Assembly: GCA_026388155.1 (NCBI GenBank)
Contig: JAPLKI010000019.1
Location: forward strand, 1 to 64,000
Reading direction: 5' to 3'
From: Elusimicrobiota bacterium
GTDB lineage: Bacteria > Elusimicrobiota > Elusimicrobia > Elusimicrobiales > UBA9959
Length of the DNA stretch: 64,000 nucleotides
Under the pieces are notes generated by a model. The model was not told where the DNA came from and searched no databases. It was given only the letters and a program-made list of their open reading frames with translations. Within the stretch, counting starts at the first letter, position 1; each line of letters begins with the position of its first letter. Of the stretch, positions 23,960 through 32,842 are shown in pieces. The position numbers and the translations under genes are program-made.

Positions 23960-26050
23960 TCACACCAACCTTACCGCAGTTATCAGCATGTCTATCAGCT
24001 TTATGCCGATGAACGGCGCGACTATGCCTCCCGCGCCGTAAATGAGAATGTTGCGCCGCAGCACCGCGCCCGCGCTTTCCGGGCGGTAAGCCACACCCCT
24101 GAGCGCAAGCGGTATCAGCAGCACTATGATGATAGCGTTGAAGATAACAGCGCTCAAGATAGCGCTCTGGGGCGAATGCAGCCCCATTATATTCAGCGCT
24201 GAAAGCGCCCCGCCGTGCTTTGCGGTCATATAAAGCGTGGCGAACAATGCCGGGATGATGGCGAAGTACTTGGCCACGTCGTTGGCGATGCTGAAGGTGG
24301 TCCGGGCTCCCCGGGTCATCAGCAGCTGCTTGCCTATTTCCACTATTTCTATGAGTTTGGTGGGATTACTCTCCAAATCAACCATGTTGCCGGCTTCACG
24401 CGCTGCCTGCGTGCCGGTGTTCATGGTCACTCCCACGTCAGCCTGGGCGAGCGCAGGCGCGTCATTCGTGCCGTCGCCGGTCATGGCCACAAGATGGCCC
24501 ATCTCCTGCTCCCGCCGTATCCTTGCCAGCTTGGATTCAGGCGTGGCCTGTGAGATAAAATCGTCCACCCCGGCCTCAGCGGCTATGGCGGCGGCGGTGA
24601 GCGGATTGTCGCCGGTTATCATCACCGTCCGTATGCCCATTTTGCGCAGTTCCGCGAAGCGCTCTTTTATGCCGCCTTTGACCATGTCTTTGAGATGTAT
24701 AAGGCCGATAATTTTGCCGTTCTCGGCCACGCCCAGCGGAGTGCCGCCGCTTCTGGATATCTCTTTATGGGCGGCTTCCAGTCCCGCCGGAAATTCCAAT
24801 CCCGCCTCGTCCGCCTGTTCTCTGATGGCGTCCACGGCGCCTTTTCTTATGGAGCGGACCACTTTTCCGTCGGGGCCTTTCATGTCTATGCCGCTCATCT
24901 GGGTGGCCGCCGAAAAAGGCACGAACGACGCTTCCGCCGGATGCAGCTCGCGGGCGCGCAGTTCAAAGCGTTTCTTGGCCAGCACAACTATGGACCTGCC
25001 CTCAGGAGTTTCGTCGGACAGCGAGGCCAGTTGGGAGGCCTCGGCCAGAATTTCTTCGGATATCCCCGGCGCCGGAATAAAAGCCGTGGCCATACGGTTG
25101 CCCAAAGTGATAGTGCCGGTCTTGTCCAAAAGCAGCACGCCTATGTCTCCCGCGGCTTCCACCGCGCGGCCGCTTTTGGCTATAACGTTGCGCCTTATAA
25201 GGCGGTCCATGCCCGCTATACCTATGGCGCTCAGAAGCCCGCCTATCGTGGTGGGTATCAGGCAGACCAGAAGCGACACAAGCACGGGGACCGTTATCAG
25301 TTTTCCAAGGTCCTGCCCCGCGGAAACGGCGGTGTAATCCGAGAAGAGCTTCAGCGTTGAGACGGCGAGCAGGAATATCAGCGTAAGTCCCGCAAGGACC
25401 ATGACCAAAGCGATCTCGTTAGGCGTTTTCTGGCGTTTGGCTCCTTCTATCAGGGCTATCATGCGGTCTATGAAACTTTTGCCCGGTTCCGCGGTAACGC
25501 GTATCACCAGCTTGTCGCTGATAACCCGGGTGCCGCCCGTCACCGCGCTCCTGTCACCCCCGCTTTCCCTTATCACCGGCGCCGACTCCCCGGTTATGGC
25601 CGATTCGTCCACGCTGGCTATTCCTTTCACCACTTCTCCGTCCGCCGGTATTATGTCCCCGGCCTCGCAGACCACCATGTCGCCTTTAGTCACCTCTGAG
25701 GACGGCACTTTTCTTTCTTTGCCGTTCTCAAGCAGCCGCGCCATTACCTCTACCCGCGATTTTCTAAGGCTTTCAGCCTGGGCCTTACCTCGGCTTTCAG
25801 CCAGCGCTTCCGCGAAATTGGCGAAAAGCACAGTGAACCAGAGCCAGAGGCTTATCTGGAATTCAAAAAGCGGGAAGGGGCCGGAAGAGAGCGACTGGGC
25901 CATGGCCGCCGTGGTAAGAACCGCTCCGGTGAGCGTGACGAACATCACGGGGTTGCGCGCCTGAATGCGGGGGTCCAGTTTTTTAAAAGCTGCCACTGCG
26001 CTCTCCAGTATCAGTTTTTTGTCAAATGCGGGTTTTTTATCTGCGGCCAT
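23960..26050 (-). CDS. kdpB: KdpB P-type ATPase catalytic subunit
   Basis: 696 aa, full length. Phosphorylation motif [14 protein letters not shown], actuator-domain [33 protein letters not shown] and [20 protein letters not shown]. It hydrolyses ATP to drive potassium through KdpA. It lies between kdpA (10 bp upstream) and kdpC. Confidence 0.96.
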   Translation of the reverse strand: MAADKKPAFDKKLILESAVAAFKKLDPRIQARNPVMFVTLTGAVLTTAAMAQSLSSGPFPLFEFQISLWLWFTVLFANFAEALAESRGKAQAESLRKSRVEVMARLLENGKERKVPSSEVTKGDMVVCEAGDIIPADGEVVKGIASVDESAITGESAPVIRESGGDRSAVTGGTRVISDKLVIRVTAEPGKSFIDRMIALIEGAKRQKTPNEIALVMVLAGLTLIFLLAVSTLKLFSDYTAVSAGQDLGKLITVPVLVSLLVCLIPTTIGGLLSAIGIAGMDRLIRRNVIAKSGRAVEAAGDIGVLLLDKTGTITLGNRMATAFIPAPGISEEILAEASQLASLSDETPEGRSIVVLAKKRFELRARELHPAEASFVPFSAATQMSGIDMKGPDGKVVRSIRKGAVDAIREQADEAGLEFPAGLEAAHKEISRSGGTPLGVAENGKIIGLIHLKDMVKGGIKERFAELRKMGIRTVMITGDNPLTAAAIAAEAGVDDFISQATPESKLARIRREQEMGHLVAMTGDGTNDAPALAQADVGVTMNTGTQAAREAGNMVDLESNPTKLIEIVEIGKQLLMTRGARTTFSIANDVAKYFAIIPALFATLYMTAKHGGALSALNIMGLHSPQSAILSAVIFNAIIIVLLIPLALRGVAYRPESAGAVLRRNILIYGAGGIVAPFIGIKLIDMLITAVRLV

Positions 26051-26060
26051 ATAACGTCTC

Positions 26061-27758
26061 CTAGAAATTAAAGATGCCGTTTACCATCAGCATATGTTCA
26101 AGAACCGGCCCCAGCACCAGCGCCGGGACGAAAGTGAGCACGCCAACTATTATTATCACGCCGGTCAGCAGAAGCGCGAACAGGAAGCCGCCAGTGGAAA
26201 AAGTGCCGGCCGAGGGCGGGGCGGACTTCTTGCCCGCCAGAGAGCCCGCTATGGCAAGCGCCGGAAGCAGGCAGATAAAGCGCCCGGCAAGCATATTGAA
26301 GGCGAGAGTCAGATTATAAAAGTGCGTGTTGGCGTTCAAGCCCGCGAAAGCGCTGCCGTTATTGGCGGCCGCGGAGGTGTAGGCGTAAAGCATTTCGCTG
26401 AAGCCGTGCGGGCCTTTAGCCGAAAGGGAGGCGAGCCCGGCCGGAAGGACGCAGGCCGCCGCCGTACCTATAAGCATCAGCGCGCCGGGCCCGAGCATCC
26501 CTATCATGGCCATCTGCACCTCGCGCTTTTCTATCTTTTTCCCCAGGTATTCGGGCGTTCTGCCCACCATAAGCCCGGCCAGGAAAACCGTCATAAGCAC
26601 AAAGAAAAGCATGCCGTACATCCCGGAGCCGACCCCGCCGAAAATTATCTCGCCCAGATGCATATTGAACATCGCCATTCCGCCGGCAAGCGGCGAGAGG
26701 CTTGAGTGCATGGCGTTGACGGAGCCGTTGGAAGCGACCGTGGTGGCCGTGGCCCAGAGCAAACTGTTAGTCACTCCGAAGCGCGTCTCTTTTCCTTCCA
26801 TTAGCGGCCTGCCGTTAAACAGACGCACGGACGCATCATGCTCTGAATAGAGCGAAACACCGAGACCGCCTGCCCATATGGCTAACATTACGGCATACAG
26901 TACCCAGGCGTGCTTTTTGTCCTTTATCATGATCCCGTAAGTGTAGACCAGCGCGGCCGGGATCAGAAGTATGGCGAATGCCTCCAGAAAGTTGGAAAGG
27001 GGTGTGGGATTTTCAAAAGGGTGTGCGCTGTTGGCGTTGAAAAATCCGCCGCCGTTGGTTCCTAGTTGTTTTATGGCTATCTGCGAAGCCGCCGGTCCCA
27101 TCGGTATCCCCTGTTTCGCACCTTCGAGCGTGGTTACCGTGCGGGTGGCCGAGAAATTCTGGACTACTCCCTGGCTGACAAGGACAAAAGCCAGAACCAG
27201 CGAGAGCGGCAAAAGCACATAAATAATGCAGCGGACCAGGTCGGCCCAGAAGTTGCCTATCAAGTCGGTGGTCTTTCTGGAGATCCCGCGCGCGAGAGCG
27301 AGGAAGACCCCTATGCCCGCGGCCGCGCTCAAAAAATTCTGGACGGCCAGGCCCAGCATCTGGGTGAAAAAGCTCATAGTCGTTTCGCCGGCGTACCCCT
27401 GCCAGTTGGTGTTGGTCATAAAACTGACAGCGGTATTCAGGGCGCTAGTCCATTCCACACTGCCTAAATGGTCGGGATTGAGCGGCAGGTAAGCCTGTAA
27501 GACCTGCATGAGGAATACTGCGGCAAGGCTGAGAGCGCTGAAAATGATTACCGCCTTGGAGTATTCCAGCCAGTTCATTTCTTTGGCAGGATCAACGCCG
27601 CCCAGCTTACAGATCAGCTTTTCCAGCGGGGACAGGATAGGCGAAAGTATGGTTCTTTCCCCCGCGAATACCCGGGCCATGTAAACCCCGAGCGGCGGAG
27701 TAAGTAGTATCAAAAGACCGGTATATACCGCTATCTGTATAATGTCAAACATGTTCAT
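26061..27758 (-). CDS. kdpA: KdpA potassium-binding channel subunit
   Basis: 565 aa with ten to twelve membrane segments. Selectivity-filter-like loops are visible: [46 protein letters not shown] and [12 protein letters not shown]. Binds and admits potassium in the KdpFABC pump. AGAGG precedes its ATG; the tiny kdpF and a second small peptide gene lie just upstream. Confidence 0.96.
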   Translation of the reverse strand: MNMFDIIQIAVYTGLLILLTPPLGVYMARVFAGERTILSPILSPLEKLICKLGGVDPAKEMNWLEYSKAVIIFSALSLAAVFLMQVLQAYLPLNPDHLGSVEWTSALNTAVSFMTNTNWQGYAGETTMSFFTQMLGLAVQNFLSAAAGIGVFLALARGISRKTTDLIGNFWADLVRCIIYVLLPLSLVLAFVLVSQGVVQNFSATRTVTTLEGAKQGIPMGPAASQIAIKQLGTNGGGFFNANSAHPFENPTPLSNFLEAFAILLIPAALVYTYGIMIKDKKHAWVLYAVMLAIWAGGLGVSLYSEHDASVRLFNGRPLMEGKETRFGVTNSLLWATATTVASNGSVNAMHSSLSPLAGGMAMFNMHLGEIIFGGVGSGMYGMLFFVLMTVFLAGLMVGRTPEYLGKKIEKREVQMAMIGMLGPGALMLIGTAAACVLPAGLASLSAKGPHGFSEMLYAYTSAAANNGSAFAGLNANTHFYNLTLAFNMLAGRFICLLPALAIAGSLAGKKSAPPSAGTFSTGGFLFALLLTGVIIIVGVLTFVPALVLGPVLEHMLMVNGIFNF

Positions 27759-27774
27759 AAAATACCTCTGTCAT

Positions 27775-27837
27775 TTACGTTTCCCTAATTAGTAAAAACA
27801 CTATGACAAGCACTATTAATGTCCCAATAGATTCCAT
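27775..27837 (-). CDS. 20-residue single-helix membrane peptide between kdpF and kdpA
   Basis: MESIGTLIVLVIVFLLIRET, one hydrophobic helix. AAGGA lies eight bases before the ATG, and the stop is 16 bp before kdpA. The spacing and ribosome site match those of a translated gene. It could be a second KdpF-like stabilising peptide or an unrelated micropeptide of the pump. Too short for family assignment. Confidence 0.6.
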   Translation of the reverse strand: MESIGTLIVLVIVFLLIRET

Positions 27838-27850
27838 GATTTTTTCCTTT

Positions 27851-27934
27851 TTAGAATTTATCGGGATGGAGTATCGCGTAAACAAGATAGACCATCAATA
27901 AAAAAGAAACTGTTCCGGCAATAGTAAAATTCAT
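27851..27934 (-). CDS. kdpF: KdpF small membrane subunit
   Basis: 27 aa: one hydrophobic helix followed by VYAILHPDKF, matching the KdpF pattern (YLVYALxxPExF). It stabilises the KdpFABC complex by binding beside KdpA and KdpB. The ribosome site GCGAGG is eight bases upstream. It is the first gene of the operon. Confidence 0.85.
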   Translation of the reverse strand: MNFTIAGTVSFLLMVYLVYAILHPDKF

Positions 27935-27974
27935 AATTTCAAACCTCGCTATAAAACTTAATTCCTCTACTTAT

Positions 27975-28002
27975 AGTCTACACCGCCTTCGGATTATTTC
28001 AA
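27975..28002 (-). promoter_or_regulatory. Predicted kdp promoter
   Basis: On the minus strand TTGAAA (-35, 27997-28002) and TAGACT (-10, 27975-27980) are separated by 16 bp, 41 bp before kdpF. Confidence 0.6.
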
Positions 28003-28017
28003 GTAAATAGATACGCC

Positions 28018-28042
28018 AAATGCGTAAAAAAAGCGTAAATTT
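28018..28042 (-). promoter_or_regulatory. KdpE-like operator
   Basis: On the minus strand TTTACGC-TTTT-TTTACGC is a direct repeat flanked by AAA and ATTT. This resembles the E. coli KdpE site (TTTATAC-TTTT-TTTACA as I recall it). It lies directly upstream of the predicted kdp -35 box, the expected place for an activator. Confidence 0.7.
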
Positions 28043-28142
28043 CCGCGCATTTATCATTATTAGTCTGCGGAATGCAACCCGTTAGACCGCTAGCGTCCAG
28101 ATTACATCCTGGATTCAAAGCAGCCCACTCCCCCCTGAGAGT

Positions 28143-28190
28143 ATAGGACTTGAGGCCTATTGTCATATAGGTCTTATGCCCTTTGATAAA
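28143..28190 (+). promoter_or_regulatory. 24-bp operator array 2 (upstream of papain-like gene 1)
   Basis: Two units begin at 28143 and 28167, exactly 24 bp apart (ATAGGAC...AGGCCTAT, then ATAGGTC...TGCCC). TATACTCTC sits on the opposite strand at the outer edge, as in array 1, so a divergent promoter toward kdp is also possible. Confidence 0.7.
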
Positions 28191-28196
28191 TATCAA
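28183..28196 (+). promoter_or_regulatory. FNR/Crp-type box
   Basis: TTGATAAATATCAA, an exact match to the FNR consensus TTGAT-N4-ATCAA, 34 bp before the ATG at 28231. A Crp/Fnr-family regulator is encoded at 40896, though other family members could bind. Confidence 0.6.
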
Positions 28197-28230
28197 GTTA
28201 TGCATAAAAATATCTAAATGCGGTTTATAT

Positions 28231-29271
28231 ATGAAAATAAATTTTCTTTTAACGGCACTGGCTGTAGTGGCTTTCGGCTCCGGCGCGGGAGCGCAGGATG
28301 TTTCTTTTGACTCGCTCTATAATGGCATGGCCATTAAAGCCGCCCCGGTGACCGAACCTGCGGCAGCTCCCGCGGCGACACTTAAGACTTCAACTGCCGT
28401 TCCGGTCAAACCCGAAAAGGCAAATCCGGAATTCTCTTATGAAAAGCTTATAACCGCCCCGGTGTGGAAATTTACCCGCCCCGACCCCGCCAGTGTGGAT
28501 TTAAGAGACGGATTTTCCGCCGCCAAACATCAGGGCAGCCGTAATGTGTGCAATGTGTTCGCGGCGCTCGGCCTCGCTGAATACCTTGTGTGGAAAAACG
28601 AAGGCGCTAAGCCGGATTTTTCCGAAGAATTCCTTTATTACAACGCAAAGCTGAATTTTACCGGCAAACCGGAATTGGAGGCTTACAAAAAAGAACCGGG
28701 GCTTGCGGGTTATGTGGCGGTTGACGCTTTACGCGGCGGGGTGGTGGCGGAAAACGAATGGCCTTTCAAAGCTTCGCTGCCAGCGCACGATCCTGTCCCG
28801 CCCCTGACGGATCCCGACGTCGGCACGCCTCCCAGGGGAATTGAAGGAAAAATACTGGACTACCGGTTTTCGCCGCTGGCCGTGCGCCGAACGGAAATAA
28901 AGGAGTTTATAATTAAGGAACAACGGCCGGTGGTAATGAATCTGATGATTTATATGGAAAACATAGATAATGCTTCCGGCCGCATAAGCGACCCTTCCGG
29001 CGACCAGCGCGCGAAGTGTTTTGCTTCCGGCGATAATTGCGGCGGACACGTGGTGCTTTTAACCGGTTACGACCAGGACGCAAAAGAATTTATTTTCCGC
29101 AATTCGTGGGGCGCTAAATGGGGCGAGGGGGGGTTCGGCAGAATTTCAGAAAAATACCTGATGGAAAACTGCGAGGGCTGCCATTATCTGGATAAACTTG
29201 ACTCTATGAGCGCCGCCTCGCGTTCCATGGAAGTGAACAGCGCCTACGGCTGGTCGGCGTCGCTGAAATAA
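28231..29271 (+). CDS. Exported papain-like (C1A) cysteine peptidase 1
   Basis: 346 aa. Start at the second ATG (28231), which begins a clean signal peptide (MKINFLLTALAVVAFGSGAGA); the frame from 28183 adds an unlikely leader. After an Ala/Pro-rich pro-region the C1A domain begins at VDLRDGFSAAKHQGSRNVCN. The triad is present as C107, H273 (GGHVVLLTGYD) and N291 (FRNSWGAKWGEGGF). The Cys block reads QGSRNVCNVFA instead of the usual QGxCGSCWAF, lacking the disulfide Cys and the Trp, as in some bacterial C1 subfamilies. Secreted or periplasmic protein degradation is likely. Preceded by array 2 and an FNR-type box. Confidence 0.9.
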   Translation: MKINFLLTALAVVAFGSGAGAQDVSFDSLYNGMAIKAAPVTEPAAAPAATLKTSTAVPVKPEKANPEFSYEKLITAPVWKFTRPDPASVDLRDGFSAAKHQGSRNVCNVFAALGLAEYLVWKNEGAKPDFSEEFLYYNAKLNFTGKPELEAYKKEPGLAGYVAVDALRGGVVAENEWPFKASLPAHDPVPPLTDPDVGTPPRGIEGKILDYRFSPLAVRRTEIKEFIIKEQRPVVMNLMIYMENIDNASGRISDPSGDQRAKCFASGDNCGGHVVLLTGYDQDAKEFIFRNSWGAKWGEGGFGRISEKYLMENCEGCHYLDKLDSMSAASRSMEVNSAYGWSASLK

Positions 29272-29314
29272 TTAAGCGGTTATCAGCCCCCCAAATCACG
29301 ACTTGACATTTATC

Positions 29315-29386
29315 ATGGGCCCTTGGGCCTATATTGGCATGGGCCCTTTGGCCTTGCGTATGATAGGTCTTTGGTCTTATACTCTG
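29315..29386 (+). promoter_or_regulatory. 24-bp operator array 3 (upstream of papain-like gene 2)
   Basis: Three units at 29315, 29339 and 29363, exactly 24 bp apart (ATGGGCC, ATGGGCC, ATAGGTC). The third unit merges into a TATACT -10 box at 29378-29383; the best -35 is TTGCGT with an 18-bp spacer. This is the clearest array: perfect spacing over three units. Confidence 0.8.
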
Positions 29387-29393
29387 TGGGTAG

Positions 29394-29407
29394 TTGATTT
29401 ACATCAA
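29394..29407 (+). promoter_or_regulatory. FNR/Crp-type box
   Basis: TTGATTTACATCAA, an exact TTGAT-N4-ATCAA match between array 3 and the ribosome site of the next gene. It would lie downstream of the predicted start of transcription, a repressing position if that promoter is right. Confidence 0.6.
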
Positions 29408-29421
29408 TACGGAGGATATGA

Positions 29422-30435
29422 ATGAAAAACAACAGGAAAAGTTTCGTTTCCGGGTTCGCGGCCTTTCTGTTGCTGCTGGCCGGCACCGCGCCGTCCTTCA
29501 GCCAGGAGAAGCTTTCCGGGAATCTGAAAGAGCAGCTAAACACTATCCAGACTCTCATCGACCAAAAAGGCGGTAAATGGGTAGCCGGGGAAACCTCCCT
29601 TTCCAATCTGTCAATGGATGAATGGATGATGCGCGTCGGTCTGAATTTCAAATCGCTCAACGCCCCGCCTCTCCCCGCTTTAGACGAGTCAAAGGTTCCC
29701 GCGAGCCTGGATTGGCGGGACAACAACGGCAATTATGTGACCCCTATCCGAAACCAGAAGAAATGCGGTTCTTGCTGGGCGTTCTCTCTTACGGGGGGAC
29801 TGGAATCCTACGTGCTGGTGACCCAGAATCAACCCGGCAAGAATTTGGACCTTTCCGAACAGATAATGGTCTCCTGCAGCGGCGTGGGGTCATGCAACGG
29901 CGGCACTCTGGATGCCGATTATCTGCAAAGCACCGGCCTGCCTCTTGAAACCGTCTATCCCTATACCGCCACCGACGGAACCTGCTCCTCCGCCGCGCCC
30001 GGCTGGGAGAGCGCGACCTACAAGATCGGGGCCTGGGGTTCCGTCGCCAAGAAACTCGCCACCGTTAAGGCGGCCCTGGTTAAATACGGGCCTTTGCCTA
30101 CCGCCTTTATGGTATACGAGGACTTTATGCATTATAAGTCGGGGATATACTCTTATACAACCGGCAAAAAATTAGGCGGGCATGCCGTCCTGCTGGTGGG
30201 GTATAACGACGCCGAGCAGTATTTCATCGTGAAAAACAGCTGGGATACCGGCTGGGGGGAAAACGGCTTCTTTAAGATCGCCTATTCCGAGATGAATACT
30301 GTCGTTAACTTCGGTTTGAGCACCATCGCCTATCAAACCAAGAGCGCGAAAGACCCCGCCGCCAGCTTCAGCGAAGACACGGCCTGGAAGCGGGCTGCTC
30401 CCCTGTTTGCGCCCCTGCTTCAGTGGCAGCAATAA
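29422..30435 (+). CDS. Exported papain-like (C1A) cysteine peptidase 2
   Basis: 337 aa. CGGAGG before the ATG; signal peptide ending near PSFS-QE; pro-region of ~70 residues; mature C1A domain from VPASLDWRDNNGNYVTPI. Canonical active site: NQKKCGSCWAFS with C118, H254 in GGHAVLLVGYN and N272 in VKNSWDTGWGENGFFKI. CSGVGSCNGGTLDADYL matches the family's GCxGG block. The closest classical papain in the window; it acts outside the cytoplasm. Own promoter array upstream and a strong terminator downstream, so it is transcribed alone. Confidence 0.95.
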   Translation: MKNNRKSFVSGFAAFLLLLAGTAPSFSQEKLSGNLKEQLNTIQTLIDQKGGKWVAGETSLSNLSMDEWMMRVGLNFKSLNAPPLPALDESKVPASLDWRDNNGNYVTPIRNQKKCGSCWAFSLTGGLESYVLVTQNQPGKNLDLSEQIMVSCSGVGSCNGGTLDADYLQSTGLPLETVYPYTATDGTCSSAAPGWESATYKIGAWGSVAKKLATVKAALVKYGPLPTAFMVYEDFMHYKSGIYSYTTGKKLGGHAVLLVGYNDAEQYFIVKNSWDTGWGENGFFKIAYSEMNTVVNFGLSTIAYQTKSAKDPAASFSEDTAWKRAAPLFAPLLQWQQ

Positions 30436-30454
30436 GATAGTCCCGCACCACCTT

Positions 30455-30488
30455 AAAACGGCGTCCGCCTGCGGCGGACGCCGTTTTT
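30455..30488 (+). terminator. Rho-independent terminator
   Basis: AACGGCGTCCGCC-TGC-GGCGGACGCCGTT flanked by AA and TTTT, a very stable stem 20 bp after papain-like gene 2. Confidence 0.95.
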
Positions 30489-30651
30489 GTTTCAGTTCAA
30501 GCAGAGCAAGCTCTGTCACTTAACCCGATGAGGAAAAAACCATATCAAGCGTAAAAATTATTTTTTATTCTCAGTCTCCATCCCTGCCCAAAAATTCAAC
30601 TTAATTCCAGTTAATGTCAAGTCCACGCTTGCCCGAAAGGCCTATTCCGGC
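30489..30651. other. Intergenic stretch before array 4
   Basis: No gene seen. The sequence 30628-30651 (ends AGGCCTATTCCGGC) is a half-conserved extra unit one 24-bp step before array 4. Confidence 0.5.
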
Positions 30652-30699
30652 ATAGGTCCTTTGACCCAAGTCCATATAGGTCTACTGGCTATTGACTAT
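30652..30699 (+). promoter_or_regulatory. 24-bp operator array 4 (upstream of trypsin-like gene)
   Basis: Units at 30652 and 30676, exactly 24 bp apart (ATAGGTCC...GACCC, ATAGGTC...TGGCTAT), with a half-conserved unit at 30628. The second unit runs into the -35 box. Confidence 0.75.
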
Positions 30700-30720
30700 A
30701 ATCAAGTTGTACTGTATAAC
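30692..30720 (+). promoter_or_regulatory. Sigma-70-type promoter and overlapping FNR/Crp-type box
   Basis: TTGACT (30692-30697), 17-bp spacer, TATAAC (30715-30720): a near-consensus promoter. TTGACTATAATCAA (30692-30705) also matches TTGAT-N4-ATCAA with one mismatch and covers the -35, so a bound Crp/Fnr protein would probably repress. Confidence 0.75.
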
Positions 30721-30774
30721 ATTATGGAAGTTGGCCGCTTTAAGATCAACGATTGAACACCGGACGGAGGAGTT

Positions 30775-31812
30775 ATGAAAGGCGCGCTGAAAGCAATTTT
30801 GGGCTTAACGATTTTAACCTCGGCATTACCGCTTATGTCGTTTGCGGAAGACGGCAGCAGCAAGAGCATTTACGGAGAAGACAACAGGGTCGATTTTTTC
30901 TCCGCCTCAGCCGATATGCAGAAACTCTCCGATTCCGTGGTCTCTTTCTGGGACGCGAAAAAAGCGGTACTTGACGCAGCCTCAAAAACTTACACGCTTA
31001 CAACCGAAAATTACGGCGACAAACTCAACCTCTGTCCCGAAGAAAAATTCCGCGACCAGACCATAGGCGCTTTCTGCTCCGGCTCGCTTGTGGGCGCGGA
31101 CCTGGTAATTACCGCCGGGCACTGCATAACCGATCAGACCAAATGCAACAACACCAAACTGGTTTTCGGCTATGCCGTTAAAGAGGAGGGCGGACAGGCT
31201 CCCGCCAAAATAGCGGAAGGGGAAGTTTACAGTTGCAAGAAAATAGTGAAAAGATTCCAAGGTGCTGAACCCGCGGCCGGTTCCTCCGCCTCCGCCGGCG
31301 GACTCGGCCCCGACTACGCTCTTATCCAGCTTGACCGCAAGGTAAAAGGCCACACGCCGCTGACCGTCAACCGCAAACAAAACCTTAAAAAAGGGGACGG
31401 CATTTTTGTAATAGGCCACCCGGTAGGCCTGCCGCTCAAGATCAGCGACGGCGCGACTGTGCGCGACGCGGCGCCGGCCGGATATTTCGTAACCGACCTT
31501 GACACTTTCGGGGGTAATTCCGGCTCGCCGGTTTTTAACGCTAAGACCAAAGCGGTAGAGGGAATACTGGTGCGGGGGGACGAAGATTTCGTGCAGAGCC
31601 CGGCTGGCTGCACCACCATGGCGAAATACGACCAGAACGGCGGACGCGGCGAGGATGTTACTAAGATCTCGGAACTTCAGGCCTCCATTCCCAAACTTGC
31701 GTCTGAGAAAAAAGCCGCTGCCGTGGTGCAAGCCAACACCATTAAGGCCGTGGAAATAGGAGATATAGGAGCCCTGCGGGGCCTTGACGCCGAAGACATA
31801 AGCTTTAAGTAA
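30775..31812 (+). CDS. Exported trypsin-like (S1-fold) serine peptidase
   Basis: 345 aa. GGAGG before the ATG; signal peptide ending at SFA-ED. Chymotrypsin-fold triad: H116 in VITAGHC, D180 in GPDYALIQL, S249 in FGGNSGSPVFN. The domain layout (short C-terminal barrel, no PDZ, EGILVRGDEDF) is closer to V8/glutamyl-endopeptidase-like S1B enzymes than to DegP. Extra Cys residues (GAFCSGSL, TKCNNTK, YSCKK) could form disulfides, consistent with export. Single gene with its own promoter and terminator; third exported peptidase in a row. Confidence 0.92.
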   Translation: MKGALKAILGLTILTSALPLMSFAEDGSSKSIYGEDNRVDFFSASADMQKLSDSVVSFWDAKKAVLDAASKTYTLTTENYGDKLNLCPEEKFRDQTIGAFCSGSLVGADLVITAGHCITDQTKCNNTKLVFGYAVKEEGGQAPAKIAEGEVYSCKKIVKRFQGAEPAAGSSASAGGLGPDYALIQLDRKVKGHTPLTVNRKQNLKKGDGIFVIGHPVGLPLKISDGATVRDAAPAGYFVTDLDTFGGNSGSPVFNAKTKAVEGILVRGDEDFVQSPAGCTTMAKYDQNGGRGEDVTKISELQASIPKLASEKKAAAVVQANTIKAVEIGDIGALRGLDAEDISFK

Positions 31813-31836
31813 AAAAACAGATCGGGCTAAGAGACA

Positions 31837-31875
31837 GCCCCGCCCCTCTTGAAACCGGGGGCGGGGCGCTTTTTT
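31837..31875 (+). terminator. Rho-independent terminator
   Basis: GCCCCGCCCC and GGGGCGGGGC stem with an 11-nt loop, then GCTTTTTT, 25 bp after the trypsin-like gene. Confidence 0.9.
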
Positions 31876-31889
31876 AGCCGCTTTTTTTC

Positions 31890-32510
31890 TCAGACAAATT
31901 GCACGAAGTCGTCAAGCCTGCGCCTGAACGCCCTGGGCAGAAGTTTCGTCCCGGGCTTCAGGTAGCCCACGCCGATAAGCAACGGCACTATCTTGTCCTC
32001 GCCTATGGAGAACGCCTTTTTCACGCCGGCCTCATCAAAGCCGTCCATAGGGTGGGTTTCAAGCCCAAGGCCGCGCGCGGCAAGCATAACGCTCATGGCG
32101 AAAAACGCCGTATTCTTCACCGCGAACAGCTTGCGTTTAAGACTTTCCGGCGTTCCATATGCGCCCGTTACCTTTTTATAACCTTCCGCCATCTCAGGCT
32201 TTAAATAACCCAGCTCCACAAAACTTTTAATGACCATTTCCTGGTTTCCCTCAACTGCCATGGGGTCGGCTATCACTATAAGCACGGCGGAGGCTTCCTC
32301 AACTTTGGGCTGGTTGAAGGCAAGGCCCCTCAGCATTTTTTTCTTTTCGGGGGACCGTACCGCGATAACCCTCCAGGGCTGAAGGTTTACCGAGGACGGC
32401 GACAGGTTCGCGAGCTCAAGCAATTCCCTGAGCTTGGCGTCGTCAAGGCCGCGCGCGGGGTCAAAAAAATTTATTGAACGCCTTCCTTTTACCGCTTCTA
32501 AAATCTCCAT
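31890..32510 (-). CDS. Nitroreductase-family flavoprotein
   Basis: 206 aa from the ATG at 32510, which has GGGAGG at good spacing; the longer frame to 32591 is not supported. FMN-binding pattern: VKGRRSINFFDP at the N-terminus, LSPSSVNLQPWRVIAV, FAVKNTAFFAMSVMLAARGLGLETHPM and VPLLIGVGYLKPG. NAD(P)H-dependent reduction of nitro, quinone or similar compounds is expected; the true substrate is unknown. It converges on the trypsin-like gene. Confidence 0.85.
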   Translation of the reverse strand: MEILEAVKGRRSINFFDPARGLDDAKLRELLELANLSPSSVNLQPWRVIAVRSPEKKKMLRGLAFNQPKVEEASAVLIVIADPMAVEGNQEMVIKSFVELGYLKPEMAEGYKKVTGAYGTPESLKRKLFAVKNTAFFAMSVMLAARGLGLETHPMDGFDEAGVKKAFSIGEDKIVPLLIGVGYLKPGTKLLPRAFRRRLDDFVQFV

Positions 32511-32705
32511 AATATACCTCCCTTTCGCTGGTCTGAAAATTTTAGCATAAAACATAAACTCCGCTTGCTCATCTGCGCCGTATTGACGCAAAACCGGGAA
32601 AGATGCCGCGATGCCGAATTATTACAACCAATAACCTCGTCCGGGGCCAACTCCGCCCGCGCAACAAAACCGCCCGACATTTTTTCTTCCGCTGTGTTCA
32701 ACTTG

Positions 32706-32753
32706 GGCAAGTCCAAAAGCGGCCTGTGAGTAGGTCCAAAGGCCTTTGAATAA
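32706..32753 (+). promoter_or_regulatory. 24-bp operator array 5, degenerate (upstream of ParBc_2-like gene)
   Basis: Two units at 32706 and 32730 (CAAGTCCAAAAGCGGCC and TAGGTCCAAAGGCC), 24 bp apart and weaker than arrays 1-4. They lie about 90 bp before the start at 32843. The rest of 32592-32842 shows no gene. Confidence 0.5.
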
Positions 32754-32842
32754 TTCCGGGGAAGAACATACAATATCGTATGGGCGGCCATACTTGGCGG
32801 CCGCCGTTTGTAAGTATCACAGGACACCGCAACGGATACACC

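Noticed and set aside
24237-25337. 366-aa plus-strand ORF opposite kdpB
   Set aside because: Antisense shadow; kdpB on the other strand is complete with all P-type ATPase motifs.
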